Shown here piece after piece: positions 8,612 to 17,873 of a stretch of DNA of 64,000 nucleotides. Position 1 is the first letter of the stretch. Each line of letters begins with the position of its first letter. A model generated the notes under the pieces. The model was not told the origin of the DNA. It searched no databases and saw only the letters and a program-made list of their open reading frames with translations. The stretch comes from Herbidospora solisilvae (lineage in GTDB: Bacteria > Actinomycetota > Actinomycetes > Streptosporangiales > Streptosporangiaceae). Location: contig NZ_WXEW01000008.1 of assembly GCF_009901565.1 (NCBI RefSeq), positions 310,001 to 374,000 of the forward strand. Reading direction: 5' to 3'. A program made the position numbers and the translations under genes.

Positions 8612-9048
8612 GGCAGGTTGTACCCTTCTGACGTGGCGTGACCGTTAAGTGAGGCCGCATCGAGGGGCTCGGCCGGTTGCGTCGGCTGGGCCCCTTCCTT
8701 CTCCGCGGCCTTGTTCTCCTTGCGGAACGACTCGTATATGTCGACCAGAACCTGGCGCTGCCGTCCGGTGATCGTGACGTCGGCCCTGATGGCGGCCAGG
8801 ACGTCGCTCTCGGGCTCGCGCTCGTCGATCAGACCGGCCTGCACGTAGAGCGCCTGGGACGAGATCCGCAGACCCTTGGCGATCTGGTTGAGGATCTCGG
8901 CACTCGGCTTGCGCACTCCCCGCTCGACCTGGCTGAGGTAAGGAAAGGACACCCCGGCCTGGGCCGCGAGCTGACGCAGCGAGATCTTCGCCTGCGTGCG
9001 CTGCTCGCGGATGTATTCACCGATCGAGCCGACCTTCGGGAGTTCCAT
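8608..9048 (-). CDS. XRE-family transcriptional regulator (Rv0474-like)
   Basis: A 146-residue regulator with an N-terminal helix-turn-helix (residues about 11-68: IGEYIREQRTQAKISLRQLA, then VSFPYLSQVERGVRKPSAEI) and a C-terminal part with helical (GRQRQVLVDIYESFRKENKA) and low-complexity sequence. I chose ATG 9048 because GGGAGAC precedes it at Shine-Dalgarno distance; an upstream start at 9090 would add 14 residues not typical of homologues. It is translationally coupled to the hbhA-like gene. In mycobacteria the corresponding pair is Rv0474-hbhA, so it probably regulates its own operon. Confidence 0.85.
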   Translation of the reverse strand: MELPKVGSIGEYIREQRTQAKISLRQLAAQAGVSFPYLSQVERGVRKPSAEILNQIAKGLRISSQALYVQAGLIDEREPESDVLAAIRADVTITGRQRQVLVDIYESFRKENKAAEKEGAQPTQPAEPLDAASLNGHATSEGYNLP

Positions 9049-9108
9049 GTCTCCCAGCTTGCCAGAGCGTGTATGCATTTGCAAACGCACTGGTTAACGA
9101 TAGCTAAC

Positions 9109-10008
9109 TCACTGGGGCAAGAACCACAAAAGGGGCGCTGTGGTCGTAAGCAGGGCAGCCCCGGCCACGATGCCGTAGCGGTACCGCTTGCGCATGGCCG
9201 GACCGGGCTGGACCAGCCGGTTCACCCGCGCCATCACGTTCTCGGCCCCCATGCCGAGCGCGCCGTGGGGTGTGGCGAACGCGCCGGCCGTGCCGAACCG
9301 CAGCAGCGCCGTGGCCAGCCGCTTCGGCGGCACCCGCAGCCGGGCGTGGTCGTCGGCGGCCATCTCGACCAGCAGCGCGACCGACGCGTTGGCGTCGCGC
9401 ACCACCTTCGACCAGGGCAGCACCCAGCGCAGCGCGGCGAACGGCAGCAGCACCAGGTCGTGGCGCTCGCGCGCGTGGGCGTCTTCGTGGGCGAGCACGG
9501 CGGCCAGTTCGTCGCGGGAGAGCAGGCTCAGGGTGCCCTCGCTGATCACCACCTGCGACTTCAGCCCCGGCACGCAGTAGGCCGCGGCCCCGGGGTGGTC
9601 GACCACCCGTACACCCGGAACGGCCGGTTCGTCGCGGGCCACCAGCGACAGCAGCAGGCGGTGGCGGCGGCGGGCCTGGAGGGTCTGCGCCATGGCCACC
9701 ACGACCACGGCCATCAGCACGGTCAGGAGCGCCAGCCCGGCGGCCAGCGCGCCCACCCGCTGCAAGCCGGAGGGCTCCCGCCAGTGGGTGACCAGATAGA
9801 CCAGCCCGTGGATCACCCCGCGCCCCCACGGTTCGAGGGCGTAGGCCAGGAGCGCGCCGACGGAGGCCAGCCCCCACGTCAGGCCGAGGGCCTGCCACAG
9901 TGCGATGGCGGCCCGGGGGGCCCGCCAGGTCCAGCGGACGGACGTCATCCGCCACGCGGACACCGCGCAGACGGCGGCGAGCGCGGCGAGCGCGACGGCC
10001 GCGATCAC
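9109..10008 (-). CDS. M56/BlaR1-type membrane metallopeptidase
   Basis: A 299-residue protein with several membrane helices in its first 110 residues (AAVALAALAAVCAVSAW, GLTWGLASVGALLAYAL, VGALAAGLALLTVLMAVVVV) and a zinc-peptidase domain with the HExxH motif (ELAAVLAHEDAHARERHD, about residue 190). A further helix ends the protein (GIVAGAALLTTTAPLLWFL). M56 proteases paired with BlaI repressors sense or relay signals and cause loss of the repressor. No penicillin-binding sensor domain follows, so the signal is unlikely to be a beta-lactam read by this protein. Its GTG start overlaps the BlaI stop codon (GTGA), giving a two-gene operon. Confidence 0.85.
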   Translation of the reverse strand: MIAAVALAALAAVCAVSAWRMTSVRWTWRAPRAAIALWQALGLTWGLASVGALLAYALEPWGRGVIHGLVYLVTHWREPSGLQRVGALAAGLALLTVLMAVVVVAMAQTLQARRRHRLLLSLVARDEPAVPGVRVVDHPGAAAYCVPGLKSQVVISEGTLSLLSRDELAAVLAHEDAHARERHDLVLLPFAALRWVLPWSKVVRDANASVALLVEMAADDHARLRVPPKRLATALLRFGTAGAFATPHGALGMGAENVMARVNRLVQPGPAMRKRYRYGIVAGAALLTTTAPLLWFLPQ

Positions 10009-10361
10009 TCCTCCTCCAGCTCCGTGAGAGCTTTTCGGAGCACGTCGGCCTCGGTGCCGGACACGGCCTGCGCGAACCTGGTCAGCGCGGCGGAACGGTC
10101 TCCCGTCATGTCGAGGGCCTCCAGCATCAGCTCGGCGATGTAGGCGTCACGGCTCGCGGCCGGTTCGTAGCGCCACGCACGGCCGTCGCGGACCCGCGTC
10201 AGGAAGCCCTTCCGGGTGAGCCGGTCGAGCACGGTCATGACGGTCGTCGGCGCCAGATCGCGATCGGCGATCAGCCGCCCCACCTCGCGGGCGGTCAACG
10301 GACCACCCTCCGCCCACAGAACGTCCATGATGCTGCGCTCAAGCTCGCCAAGACCCTTCAC
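10005..10361 (-). CDS. BlaI/MecI/CopY-family repressor
   Basis: A 118-residue winged-helix repressor. The N-terminus LGELERSIMDVLWAEGGPLT and the recognition region APTTVMTVLDRLTRKGFLTR are typical. The C-terminal half forms the dimerisation helices and contains the region usually cut or released by the partner M56 protease, which is encoded next. The GTG start at 10361 lies 7 nt after TAGGCT on the minus strand (10369-10374), so the mRNA is probably leaderless. Two symmetric operator-like sequences lie immediately upstream of that -10 (10381-10400), consistent with autorepression. Confidence 0.9.
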   Translation of the reverse strand: MKGLGELERSIMDVLWAEGGPLTAREVGRLIADRDLAPTTVMTVLDRLTRKGFLTRVRDGRAWRYEPAASRDAYIAELMLEALDMTGDRSAALTRFAQAVSGTEADVLRKALTELEEE

Positions 10362-10380
10362 GACATTCAGCCTACCCGGC

Positions 10381-10400
10381 GTAGTACTACGTCTCGTAGA
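10381..10400. promoter_or_regulatory. BlaI operator-like palindromes
   Basis: GTAGTACTAC (10381-10390) is a perfect 10-bp palindrome. It overlaps CTACG-TCT-CGTAG (10387-10399), a perfect 5-3-5 inverted repeat. BlaI-family operators contain TACTA/TAGTA-type half sites. The pair lies just upstream of the predicted -10 of the blaI-M56 operon, where bound repressor would block RNA polymerase. Confidence 0.6.
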
Positions 10401-10417
10401 GGAGGGTGGGGTACACC

Positions 10418-11200
10418 TCAGCTTACAAGCGCCGACCAGGGCAGGGACAGCTCACCGAGTCGCCATCGGGCCGTTCCCCCGTAGGGGGCGGAGGTGTAGA
10501 GGGGCCAGATTTCCCTGAGCCGCCCGATCGACTGGATCCAGCGCTGCCGTGCCCCGTACGCCCCGAAAGGGGCGGACATCGCCCACGCGCGGTCCCAGTC
10601 GGTGAGGAAGGCGTGCACCTTCTCCCCGGGCACGTTCCGGTGGATCAGCGTCTTCGGCAGCCGTTCGGCCAGGTCGGAGGGCCGGTCGACGCCGCCGAAC
10701 CGGGCCGCGAAGGTGAGCGTGCGCGGGCCGGTCCGGTCGAGGCCCACCCAGACGGCCCGGTGGCCGATCTCCGAGCAGGTGCCCTCGACGATCACCCCGC
10801 CGGGCTGGAGCCGCGAGGCCATCAGCTCCCAGTGCCGCCAGGCCTCGGCCTCGGGATACTGCCGCAGCACGTTGAAGGCCCGGATCACCAGCGGCGGCCG
10901 GCCGGGGATCTCGAAGCCGCCCCGGCGGAAGTCCAGGCCGGGCTTCCGGTACGCCGACGCCGCCGCCACCCGCTCGGGGTCGATCTCGACCCCCACGACC
11001 TCCAGGTCGCGCCGGACCCGCCGGAGCCGGGCGAACAGCTCCAGCGTGGTGACGGGGGAGGCGCCGTACCCGAGGTCGACCACCAGCGGGTCGGCGGCCG
11101 ACCGCAGCAGCCCCTCGTGGACGGCGGCCAGCCATCGGTCGGCCCGCCGGAGCCGGTTGTGCCCGGTGGTGCCGCGGGTGATCGCCCCGACCGGTCTCAC
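10418..11200 (-). CDS. Class I SAM-dependent methyltransferase-like protein
   Basis: A 260-residue protein with a Rossmann-type SAM-binding core. Motif I is LVVDLGYGASPVTTLELFAR (about residues 39-58), followed by the acidic strand end VVGVEIDPERV and the motif IV-like segment PLVIRAFNVLRQYP. The C-terminal half (from GGVIVEGTCSEIG) is a family-specific extension. The substrate cannot be told from sequence. The GTG start overlaps the stop of the upstream SDR gene (GTGA at 11197-11200), so both are in one minus-strand operon. The same two-gene neighbourhood upstream of mshA is seen in related actinobacteria, from memory. Confidence 0.75.
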   Translation of the reverse strand: MRPVGAITRGTTGHNRLRRADRWLAAVHEGLLRSAADPLVVDLGYGASPVTTLELFARLRRVRRDLEVVGVEIDPERVAAASAYRKPGLDFRRGGFEIPGRPPLVIRAFNVLRQYPEAEAWRHWELMASRLQPGGVIVEGTCSEIGHRAVWVGLDRTGPRTLTFAARFGGVDRPSDLAERLPKTLIHRNVPGEKVHAFLTDWDRAWAMSAPFGAYGARQRWIQSIGRLREIWPLYTSAPYGGTARWRLGELSLPWSALVS

Positions 11201-11934
11201 ACGCGGTGGAGCTTGTGCTGGGCGGCCTGCGCCCGGGGGCGGATCACCAGGCGGTCGATGTTGACGTGGGCCGGACGGGTCACCGCGAACGCGATCACGT
11301 CGGCCACGTCGTCGGCGGTCAGGGGGTCGGGCACGCCCTGGTACACCTTCGCGGCCTTCTCGGCGTCGCCGCGGAAGCGGTTGAGCGAGAACTCCTCGGT
11401 CTCCACCATGCCGGGCGCGATCTCGATGATCCGGACCGGCTCACCGACGAGTTCCAGGCGCAGCGTCTCGGTCATGGAGGTCTGGCCGTGCTTGGCCGCG
11501 CAGTAGCCGCCGCCGCCCTCGTAGGAGACCAGCCCGGCGACCGAGGTCAGCATGACCAGCACGCCGTCGCCGCTGGAGACCAGCTTCGGCAGCAGCGCCT
11601 GGGTCATCCGGAGGGTGCCCAGCACGTTGACCTCGTACATCTGGCGCCAGTCGTCGAGCAGGCCGTAGGCGACCGGTTCGAGGCCGACCGCGCCGCCCGC
11701 GTTGTTGACCAGCACGTCGACCGTCGGCACGGCCGCGTTGAAGGCGTCGACGGACTCCTGCGAGGTGACGTCGAGGGTCATCGGGACGATTCCCGGGTGC
11801 TCGGCGGCCAGGTCGTCGAGCCGGTCGCGGCGGCGGGCCGCCGCCACCACCTGGAATCCCTCTTTCGCCAGCCTGCGGGCCGTCGCGGCGCCGATTCCGC
11901 TGCTGGCCCCCGTGACCACGGCTGTTTTCGTCAT
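11197..11934 (-). CDS. Short-chain dehydrogenase/reductase (YdfG-like)
   Basis: A 245-residue classical SDR. The cofactor motif TGASSGIG is at residues about 8-15, the NNAG motif follows around 85, and the catalytic triad is visible as Ser in MLTSVAG with YCAAK (Tyr and Lys) about 13 residues later. An arginine-rich stretch after the second strand (AAARRRDRL) suggests preference for NADP(H). The substrate is unknown; similar enzymes act on 3-hydroxy acids or serine. The ATG at 11934 is preceded by TAGGAT with 7 nt between (leaderless). It is divergent from mshA, with 73 bp between the start codons. Confidence 0.88.
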   Translation of the reverse strand: MTKTAVVTGASSGIGAATARRLAKEGFQVVAAARRRDRLDDLAAEHPGIVPMTLDVTSQESVDAFNAAVPTVDVLVNNAGGAVGLEPVAYGLLDDWRQMYEVNVLGTLRMTQALLPKLVSSGDGVLVMLTSVAGLVSYEGGGGYCAAKHGQTSMTETLRLELVGEPVRIIEIAPGMVETEEFSLNRFRGDAEKAAKVYQGVPDPLTADDVADVIAFAVTRPAHVNIDRLVIRPRAQAAQHKLHRV

Positions 11935-12007
11935 GGTCGCAATCCTAGTGAGAGCGGGAATCTTGGGCTGAGTGTCATGGTTAGTCGTTGTTTGGAGGTG
12001 GTTGCGG

Positions 12008-13273
12008 GTGCGACGGGTCAACCGGGTCGCGACGATCAGCATGCACACGTCACCGCTCGACCAGCCGGGTACCGGCGACGCGGGCGGCATGAACGTCTAC
12101 ATCGTGGAGACGGCCAAACGGCTGGCCGACCTCGGCGTCGAGGTCGAGATCTTCACCAGGCAGACGTCGCGCGACCTGCCCCCGATCGTGCAACTCGCGC
12201 CGGGAGTCTCGGTCCGCCACGTCACCGCCGGCCCCTACGAGGAGCTCTACCGCTCCGACCTGCCGGGCCAGATGTGCGCGTTCCTGTCGGGCGTGCTGCG
12301 CACCGAGGCGATCTACGATCCCGGCCGCTACGACCTCATCCACTCCCACTACTGGTTGTCGGGCCAGGTCGGCTGGCTGGCCAAGGAGCGCTGGGGCGTG
12401 CCGCTCGTGCACACCATGCACACCATGGCCAAGGTCAAGAACCTGCTCCTGGCCGAGGGCGACTGCCCCGAACCCCCGGCCCGCGTCTTCGGCGAGGAAC
12501 AGGTCGTCGACGTGGCCGACCGCCTGGTCGCCAACACCGCCGCCGAGGCCGATGAGCTCATCTCCCTGTACGCCGCCCCGCCCGCCCGCGTGAGCGTGGT
12601 GAACCCCGGGGTCAACCTCCAGGTGTTCCAGCCCGCGTCCAAGGGCGCCGCCCGCCACCGGCTGGGCCTGCCGCAGGACGCCCACGTGTTGCTGTTCGTC
12701 GGCCGCATCCAGCCGCTGAAGGCCCCCGACGTGCTGCTCCGGGCCGCCGCCAAGATGATCGCCGACGACCCCGCGTTAAGGGACCGCCTCGTGGTGGCCT
12801 GCGTCGGCGGGCCGAGCGGCAACGGGCTGGCCCGGCCGTCCCTCCTCACCGACGTGGCCGCCGAACTGGGCATCACCGACCTGGTGCACCTGGCGCCGCC
12901 GTGCCCGCAGCCCGAGCTGGCCGACTGGTACCGCGCCGCCGACGTCACGGTCGTGCCCTCCCACAACGAGTCGTTCGGCCTCGTCGCCCTGGAGTCGCAG
13001 GCGTGCGGCACTCCGGTCGTGGCGGCGTCGGTGGGCGGGCTGCGCACCGCCGTCGAGGACGGCGTCTCGGGCCTGCTGGTCGACAGTCACGACCCCGCCG
13101 AGTGGGCGACCGCCCTGGCCGGGCTGCTCCACCGGCCCGCCTGGCGCGACTTCCTCGCCGAAGGCGCGATGCGCCACGCCGCGGCGTTCGGCTGGCAGGC
13201 CACGGCGGCGCGGCTCGTGGAGGTGTATACCGGAGCGATGAGCCAGCTCCAGCCCGTGGCGGCCGCCCGATGA
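12008..13273 (+). CDS. mshA: D-inositol-3-phosphate glycosyltransferase MshA
   Basis: A 421-residue GT4-family enzyme catalysing the first committed step of mycothiol biosynthesis: transfer of GlcNAc from UDP-GlcNAc to 1D-myo-inositol 3-phosphate. Seen are the N-terminal loop [14 protein letters not shown], the segment HSHYWLSGQ, the phosphate-binding [11 protein letters not shown], and the nucleotide-sugar motif [16 protein letters not shown] with its E-x7-E arrangement. I prefer GTG 12008 because GGAGG (11994-11998) lies 9 nt upstream; the frame is open further 5' but homologues begin here. The stop overlaps the start of the YbjN gene (ATGA), implying co-translation. Mycothiol is the actinobacterial thiol buffer, consistent with the lineage. 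Confidence 0.95.
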   Translation: MRRVNRVATISMHTSPLDQPGTGDAGGMNVYIVETAKRLADLGVEVEIFTRQTSRDLPPIVQLAPGVSVRHVTAGPYEELYRSDLPGQMCAFLSGVLRTEAIYDPGRYDLIHSHYWLSGQVGWLAKERWGVPLVHTMHTMAKVKNLLLAEGDCPEPPARVFGEEQVVDVADRLVANTAAEADELISLYAAPPARVSVVNPGVNLQVFQPASKGAARHRLGLPQDAHVLLFVGRIQPLKAPDVLLRAAAKMIADDPALRDRLVVACVGGPSGNGLARPSLLTDVAAELGITDLVHLAPPCPQPELADWYRAADVTVVPSHNESFGLVALESQACGTPVVAASVGGLRTAVEDGVSGLLVDSHDPAEWATALAGLLHRPAWRDFLAEGAMRHAAAFGWQATAARLVEVYTGAMSQLQPVAAAR

Positions 13274-13755
13274 ACGTCTCCGCCGTGATCGAGGCGGCCC
13301 TGAATTCGATGGGCCTGACCTACGAGAGCCCCCGCAGCGGCTCCTACCTGGTGAAGCTCCCCGGCACCCACAAGCTCCAGACGATGACCTGGCTGGTCGT
13401 CGACGACCAGGCCCTCAACATCGAGGCCTTCTTCTGCCGCGGCCCCGACGAGAACCATCAGGAGTTCTACCGCTGGCTGCTGTCCAAGAACGGCTCGATG
13501 TACGGCGTGCACTTCGCCCTCGACCACCGGGGCGACGTCCACCTCGTCGGCCGGATCCCCCATGAGGGCGTCACCGAGGCCGAGGTCGACCGGCTGCTGG
13601 GCTGCGTGCTCACCTACGCCGACGAGTTGTTCGACCCGGCCCTGGAGATCGGCTTCGCGAGCTCGATCAGGCGCGAATGGGAGTGGCGGCTCGAACGGGG
13701 CGAGTCGACTGCCAATTTGCAGGCTTTCGCCCGTTTCGCCGACCCGGAGCGTTAA
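13270..13755 (+). CDS. YbjN domain-containing protein
   Basis: A 161-residue protein of the YbjN/sensory-transduction-regulator type, with an alpha/beta fold related to the type III secretion chaperone-like family. Characteristic segments are [35 protein letters not shown] and the acidic-basic middle [14 protein letters not shown]. It is coupled to mshA by a 4-bp ATGA overlap and followed 24 bp later by gpmA, the same order as S. coelicolor SCO4204-4209. Biochemical role unknown; YbjN in enterobacteria affects stress and motility. Confidence 0.85.
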   Translation: MNVSAVIEAALNSMGLTYESPRSGSYLVKLPGTHKLQTMTWLVVDDQALNIEAFFCRGPDENHQEFYRWLLSKNGSMYGVHFALDHRGDVHLVGRIPHEGVTEAEVDRLLGCVLTYADELFDPALEIGFASSIRREWEWRLERGESTANLQAFARFADPER

Positions 13756-13779
13756 CCGTCCACCACTAAGATGCCGGTC

Positions 13780-14517
13780 ATGGCGACTTTGGTACTGCTC
13801 CGGCACGGCGAGAGCGAATGGAACGTCAAGGGCCTGTTCACAGGCTGGGTCGACGTCAACCTCTCGGCTGCCGGTGAGGAGGAGGCCGCGCGCGGCGGCC
13901 GGCTGCTGCTTGAGGCGGGCGTACGCCCCGACGTGGTCCACACGTCCCTGCTCACCCGCGCGATCCGGACCGCCAACCTCGCGCTGGAGGCGGCCGACCT
14001 GCTCTGGCTCCCGGTCGAGCGGTCGTGGCGCCTCAACGAGCGCCACTACGGCGCCCTCCAGGGCAAGGACAAGGCGCAGACCCGCGCCGAGTTCGGCGAC
14101 GAGCAGTTCATGCTCTGGCGCCGCTCCTACGACACCCCGCCGCCCCCCATCGCCGACGACGACGAGTTCTCCCAGTTCGCCGACGTCCGCTACGCGGGCC
14201 TGCCGAAGGAACTCCGGCCCAAGACCGAGTGCCTGAAAGACGTCGTCGACCGCATGCTGCCCTACTGGTACGACTCGATCGTCCCGCAGCTCGCCGCCGG
14301 CAAGACCGTCCTGGTGGTCGCCCACGGCAACTCCCTGCGCGCCCTGGTCAAGCACCTCGACGGCATCAGCGACGCCGACATCGCCGGCCTGAACATCCCC
14401 ACCGGCATCCCCCTGCGCTACGAACTCGACGCCGACTACAAGCCGGTCAGCTCGGGCTACCTCGACCCCGAGGCCGCAGCTGCGGCCATCGAGGCAGTGG
14501 CCAACCAGGGCAAGTAG
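13780..14517 (+). CDS. gpmA: 2,3-bisphosphoglycerate-dependent phosphoglycerate mutase
   Basis: A 245-residue cofactor-dependent phosphoglycerate mutase that interconverts 3- and 2-phosphoglycerate in glycolysis. The phosphohistidine motif [10 protein letters not shown] is at residues about 6-15, the second catalytic segment [11 protein letters not shown] is present, and the second histidine lies in [16 protein letters not shown] chose ATG 13780 over 13771 because TAAGAT (13767-13772) sits 7 nt upstream, giving a leaderless transcript, and [10 protein letters not shown] is the usual beginning. Full length. Confidence 0.95.
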   Translation: MATLVLLRHGESEWNVKGLFTGWVDVNLSAAGEEEAARGGRLLLEAGVRPDVVHTSLLTRAIRTANLALEAADLLWLPVERSWRLNERHYGALQGKDKAQTRAEFGDEQFMLWRRSYDTPPPPIADDDEFSQFADVRYAGLPKELRPKTECLKDVVDRMLPYWYDSIVPQLAAGKTVLVVAHGNSLRALVKHLDGISDADIAGLNIPTGIPLRYELDADYKPVSSGYLDPEAAAAAIEAVANQGK

Positions 14518-14542
14518 CCTTCCGGCCTGCTTGTGATTTTTT

Positions 14543-14607
14543 AGCCACGTCTGCTTATAAGTTCCAACCACGTCAGCTCATGAGTCTTAGCCACGTCTGC
14601 TCATGAG
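14543..14607. repeat. Three 19-bp direct repeats at an exact 23-bp period
   Basis: Units at 14543-14561, 14566-14584 and 14589-14607 read AGCCACGTCTGCTTATAAG, AACCACGTCAGCTCATGAG and AGCCACGTCTGCTCATGAG, separated by the 4-nt spacers TTCC and TCTT. Each unit ends in a perfect 8-bp palindrome: CTTATAAG in the first, CTCATGAG in the others. The two positions that differ change together and keep the symmetry. The array lies 25 bp after the gpmA stop in a 250-bp gap. It looks like a protein-binding array (about two helical turns per unit) rather than a transcript structure. Confidence 0.75.
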
Positions 14608-14701
14608 GTGCCCGAGCGCGCCGGTGTCTGGACTGAGGAGCGCAGGGGAGCGAAGCGACCCGGAGCGACGAGGGAAGACGCCGGCTGAAAGCGCTCGGGC
14701 C

Positions 14702-14760
14702 GTGTGTGCGAAGCACACACAAGGAAACACAGAGCCCCGGCCCCCCGAGGGCCGGGGCTC
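14702..14760. terminator. Bidirectional terminator between gpmA and phoU
   Basis: Two hairpins lie here. GTGTGTGC-GAA-GCACACAC (14702-14720) has an 8-bp stem. A 12-bp GAGCCCCGGCCC stem (14732-14743) pairs with the complementary arm ending at 14760 and is followed by TCGCTTT. The second fits a terminator for plus-strand gpmA and can also end minus-strand phoU transcription, since phoU stops at 14771. Confidence 0.65.
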
Positions 14761-14770
14761 TCGCTTTGGG

Positions 14771-15421
14771 TTACTCCTCGCCGTCGCGGGAGCCGGTGAC
14801 CAGGTAGACCACGTCGCGGGCGACGCGGACCGCGTGGTCGGCGTAGCGCTCGTAGTAGCGGCCCGCCAGGGTGATGTCGATCGCGGCTTCGATGCCGTGG
14901 TCCCACTTCGGCGACAGCAGGACGCGGAACAGGCGGCGGTGCAGCATGTCCATCGCGTCGTCGTCGGCCTCCAGTTCCTTGGACAGCTCGACGTCGCGGG
15001 TCGCGATGCAGGTGCCGGTCTTGGTGATCAGACGTTCGGCGACCTGGTCCATCTCGACGATGGTGTCGCGGAGCTCGGCCGGGATGGCCGACTCGGGGTG
15101 ACGCATCCGGGCGATCTTGGCGATGTGCTCGGCCAGGTCGCCCATGCGCTCCAGGTCGGCGGCCATGCGCAGCGCGGTGATGACCGTGCGGAGGTCGACC
15201 GCGACGGGCTGCTGGGTGGCCATCAGCTCGTAGATGGAGGTCTCCACCTCGGCGTACAGCCGGTTGACCTCCTCGTCCTGAGAGATCACACTCTCGGAGA
15301 GGTGAAGATCGGCGTCAAGCAGGGCCGTGGTGGCCCGGGACATGGCCGAGCGAACCAGTCGGGTCATCTCGACCAGACGTACGGTGAGGTTGTCCAGCTC
15401 GTCATGATAGGCGTCGCGCAT
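14771..15421 (-). CDS. phoU: Phosphate signalling regulator PhoU
   Basis: A 216-residue all-helical protein made of two three-helix PhoU repeats. The metal-binding signatures are visible as RMAADLERMGDLAEHIAKIA in the first repeat and GRYYERYADHAVRVARDVVY in the second. PhoU dampens the PhoR-PhoP two-component system when phosphate is plentiful by linking the Pst transporter to PhoR. I chose ATG 15421 (MRDAYHDELD), the start used by the Streptomyces homologue; the open frame extends upstream without homology. It is divergent from phoR, and the 124-bp space between them holds a PHO-box-like repeat. Confidence 0.93.
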   Translation of the reverse strand: MRDAYHDELDNLTVRLVEMTRLVRSAMSRATTALLDADLHLSESVISQDEEVNRLYAEVETSIYELMATQQPVAVDLRTVITALRMAADLERMGDLAEHIAKIARMRHPESAIPAELRDTIVEMDQVAERLITKTGTCIATRDVELSKELEADDDAMDMLHRRLFRVLLSPKWDHGIEAAIDITLAGRYYERYADHAVRVARDVVYLVTGSRDGEE

Positions 15422-15445
15422 GCCCGTCACGGTAATCCGCGCTTC

Positions 15446-15473
15446 GTGAACGATCTCCGACCGGAAAGTGAAC
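15446..15473 (-). promoter_or_regulatory. PHO box between phoU and phoR
   Basis: On the minus strand GTTCAC occurs at 15473-15468 and again at 15451-15446, exactly 22 bp apart. A degenerate unit beginning GGTCGG falls midway, giving three 11-bp units (GTTCACTTTCC, GGTCGGAGATC, GTTCACGAAGC). Streptomyces PhoP binds 11-bp direct repeat units with GTTCACC cores. This suggests PhoP autoregulation of phoRP and control of phoU. Confidence 0.65.
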
Positions 15474-15545
15474 TCTTCGGGAAAGGCCATGGTCAGTCGG
15501 CATCCGGCCGTAAGGAACAGGGGCATTCCCACCTAGCATCGAAGC

Positions 15546-16717
15546 GTGAATGAGTTGCTGGCGAGTCTTGCCGCGATGGGTGGGTTCCTGGTGGGCACCC
15601 TCGTCATGCTGGCGATCCGGCGGCAGTCCGAACCCGCTTCGGTGCCCGATTCCCCGCCCGAGGAGACCCTGTCTCCGGGGGTGGCCTCGCTGCTGGCGGT
15701 GCTGCCGTCCTCGGCGGTCGTACTCGACAGGGAGGACCGGGTCCTGCGGGCCAGCTCGGCGGCCCGCGCCTACGGCCTGGTCCGCGGCGACACCCTCATC
15801 TCGGCCGAGTTGCTCGCGCTGGCCCGCAAGGTCCGCCGCGACGGCGAGATCCGCGAGGGCGAGATCGAGACGTCCGGCCGCAAGTTCGGCCAGGAGTCGA
15901 CCTCCTTCGCGGTCCGCGTCGCCCCGCTCGGCTCCACCGGCCAGGTGCTGGTCCTGGCCGAAGACCAGACCGACCGGCTCCGCGTCGAGGCGGTCCGCCG
16001 CGACTTCGTCGCCAACGTCAGCCACGAGCTCAAGACCCCGGTCGGCGCGCTCAGCCTGCTCGCCGAGACGATCCAGGACGCCGCCGACGACCCCGAGGCG
16101 GTCACCCGCTTCGCCGGCCGCATGCAGCACGAGGCGGCCCGCCTCACCTACCTGATCCAGGACCTGATCACCCTGTCCCGCATCCAGGGCGCCGAGGAGA
16201 TCCCGACGCCGGAGCCGGTCCAGGTCGACGAGGCCGTCCACGAGGCCATCGACCGGTGCAGCACCAAGGCCGCGTCGAAGGACATCACGCTGGTCGCCGG
16301 CGGCACCGGCGGCCTCAACATCTGGGGCGACGACGAACTGCTCGTCACCGCCCTGCGCAACCTGATCGACAACGCGGTCGCCTACAGCCCCGAGCACACC
16401 CGGGTCGTGGTCAGCGCCCGCCCGGCCGGCGACTCGGTCGAGATCAGCATCAGCGACCAGGGCATCGGCATCCCCGAGAGCGCCCAGGAACGCATCTTCG
16501 AGCGCTTCTTCCGGGTCGACGCGGCCCGCTCGCGCTCGACCGGCGGGACCGGCCTCGGCCTGGCCATCGTCAAACACGTCGCCGTCGCCCACGGCGGCGA
16601 GGTGTCGGTCTGGAGCAAGGAAGGCTCCGGCTCGACCTTCACTCTCCGCCTCCCCGCGTTCGGCGGGGTCGCGGTCGCCACACCCCGCACAACGTCAACT
16701 CCCCTGGAGGCGGCCAC

Positions 16718-16721
<4 letters not shown>
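15546..16721 (+). CDS. phoR: Phosphate-sensing histidine kinase PhoR (SenX3-like)
   Basis: A 391-residue sensor kinase. An N-terminal membrane helix (about residues 8-24) is followed by a PAS-like domain (about 50-140), HisKA with the phospho-acceptor His160 in NVSHELKTPVGALS, and a HATPase domain with N box LRNLIDNAVAYS, G1 box DQGIGIP and G2 box GGTGLGLAIVKH. It lacks a large extracellular sensor, consistent with signal input through PhoU and the Pst system. The GTG at 15546 follows TAGCAT (15534-15539) by 6 nt (leaderless). Its stop overlaps the phoP start. Confidence 0.93.
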
Positions 16722-17410
<689 letters not shown>

Positions 17411-17477
17411 AACCGGCTCGGCTCCGCCGGCCCGTGCGAAGACGCGCGGGTCGGCCATGCGTCTGTTCCGAAGTTCC

Positions 17478-17561
17478 TGCTCCGTTACGGCTCCGCCTGC
17501 CCTGACCCCGCCCGCCTCCCCGCGCGCGGCCGATCATCCGGCGCTTCCCGGCCGCCGAGCC
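17478..17561 (-). repeat. Dispersed repeat copy A
   Basis: On the minus strand it has a left part matching copy B around CGGCCG-GGAAGCGCCGG and ends with GGCGGAGCCGTAACGGAGC (plus-strand 17498-17480). The right-hand 19 bp are identical to copies B and C; the middle is more diverged. Confidence 0.65.
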
Positions 17562-17713
17562 GACCGCCGCAACGTGTCGTGTGCCTACGGAGCGAATCCG
17601 GAAATTTCCGGCGCGGAGCGCCGGATGGGCTGACCCGTGTGCGTGGCCGTATAGACCGCTGGATTGGCGTGGTCGAGGGACCGGGCCTGTGGAGCGTCCG
17701 TTACGGGGCTTGG

Positions 17714-17796
17714 CCTGAGCGGCCGAGGAGCGCCGGGTGATCGGGCGTTCCGCTGCGGCCGGCGGTGCCAGGGTGGGCGGAGCCGTAACGGAGCAA
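17714..17796 (+). repeat. Dispersed repeat copy B
   Basis: It begins TGAGCGGCCGAGGAGCGCCG, continues GGTGAT, and ends GGGTGGGCGGAGCCGTAACG then GAGC. The first 26 and the last ~36 bases are almost identical to copy C at 20003-20086, and it is inverted relative to copy A. Confidence 0.7.
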
Positions 17797-17873
17797 GATT
17801 GCGGTCGGACGACCCCGAATGGCCGCGACGCGGGACCGACCGGCCGTGTGGGGACGGCCGGTCGGTGGGCGGG

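Larger units (their letters stand above)
17411..17873. other. 463-bp intergenic region after phoP with an inverted pair of dispersed repeats
   Basis: No convincing gene is seen; the open frames here lack homology and consist of repeat sequence. The region contains two oppositely oriented copies of an ~84-bp dispersed repeat (17478-17561 and 17714-17796), which could pair as a long imperfect inverted repeat with a ~150-nt loop. Their arrangement between the convergent phoP and lipoprotein genes fits a repeat-derived terminator or extragenic palindrome-type element. Confidence 0.6.
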
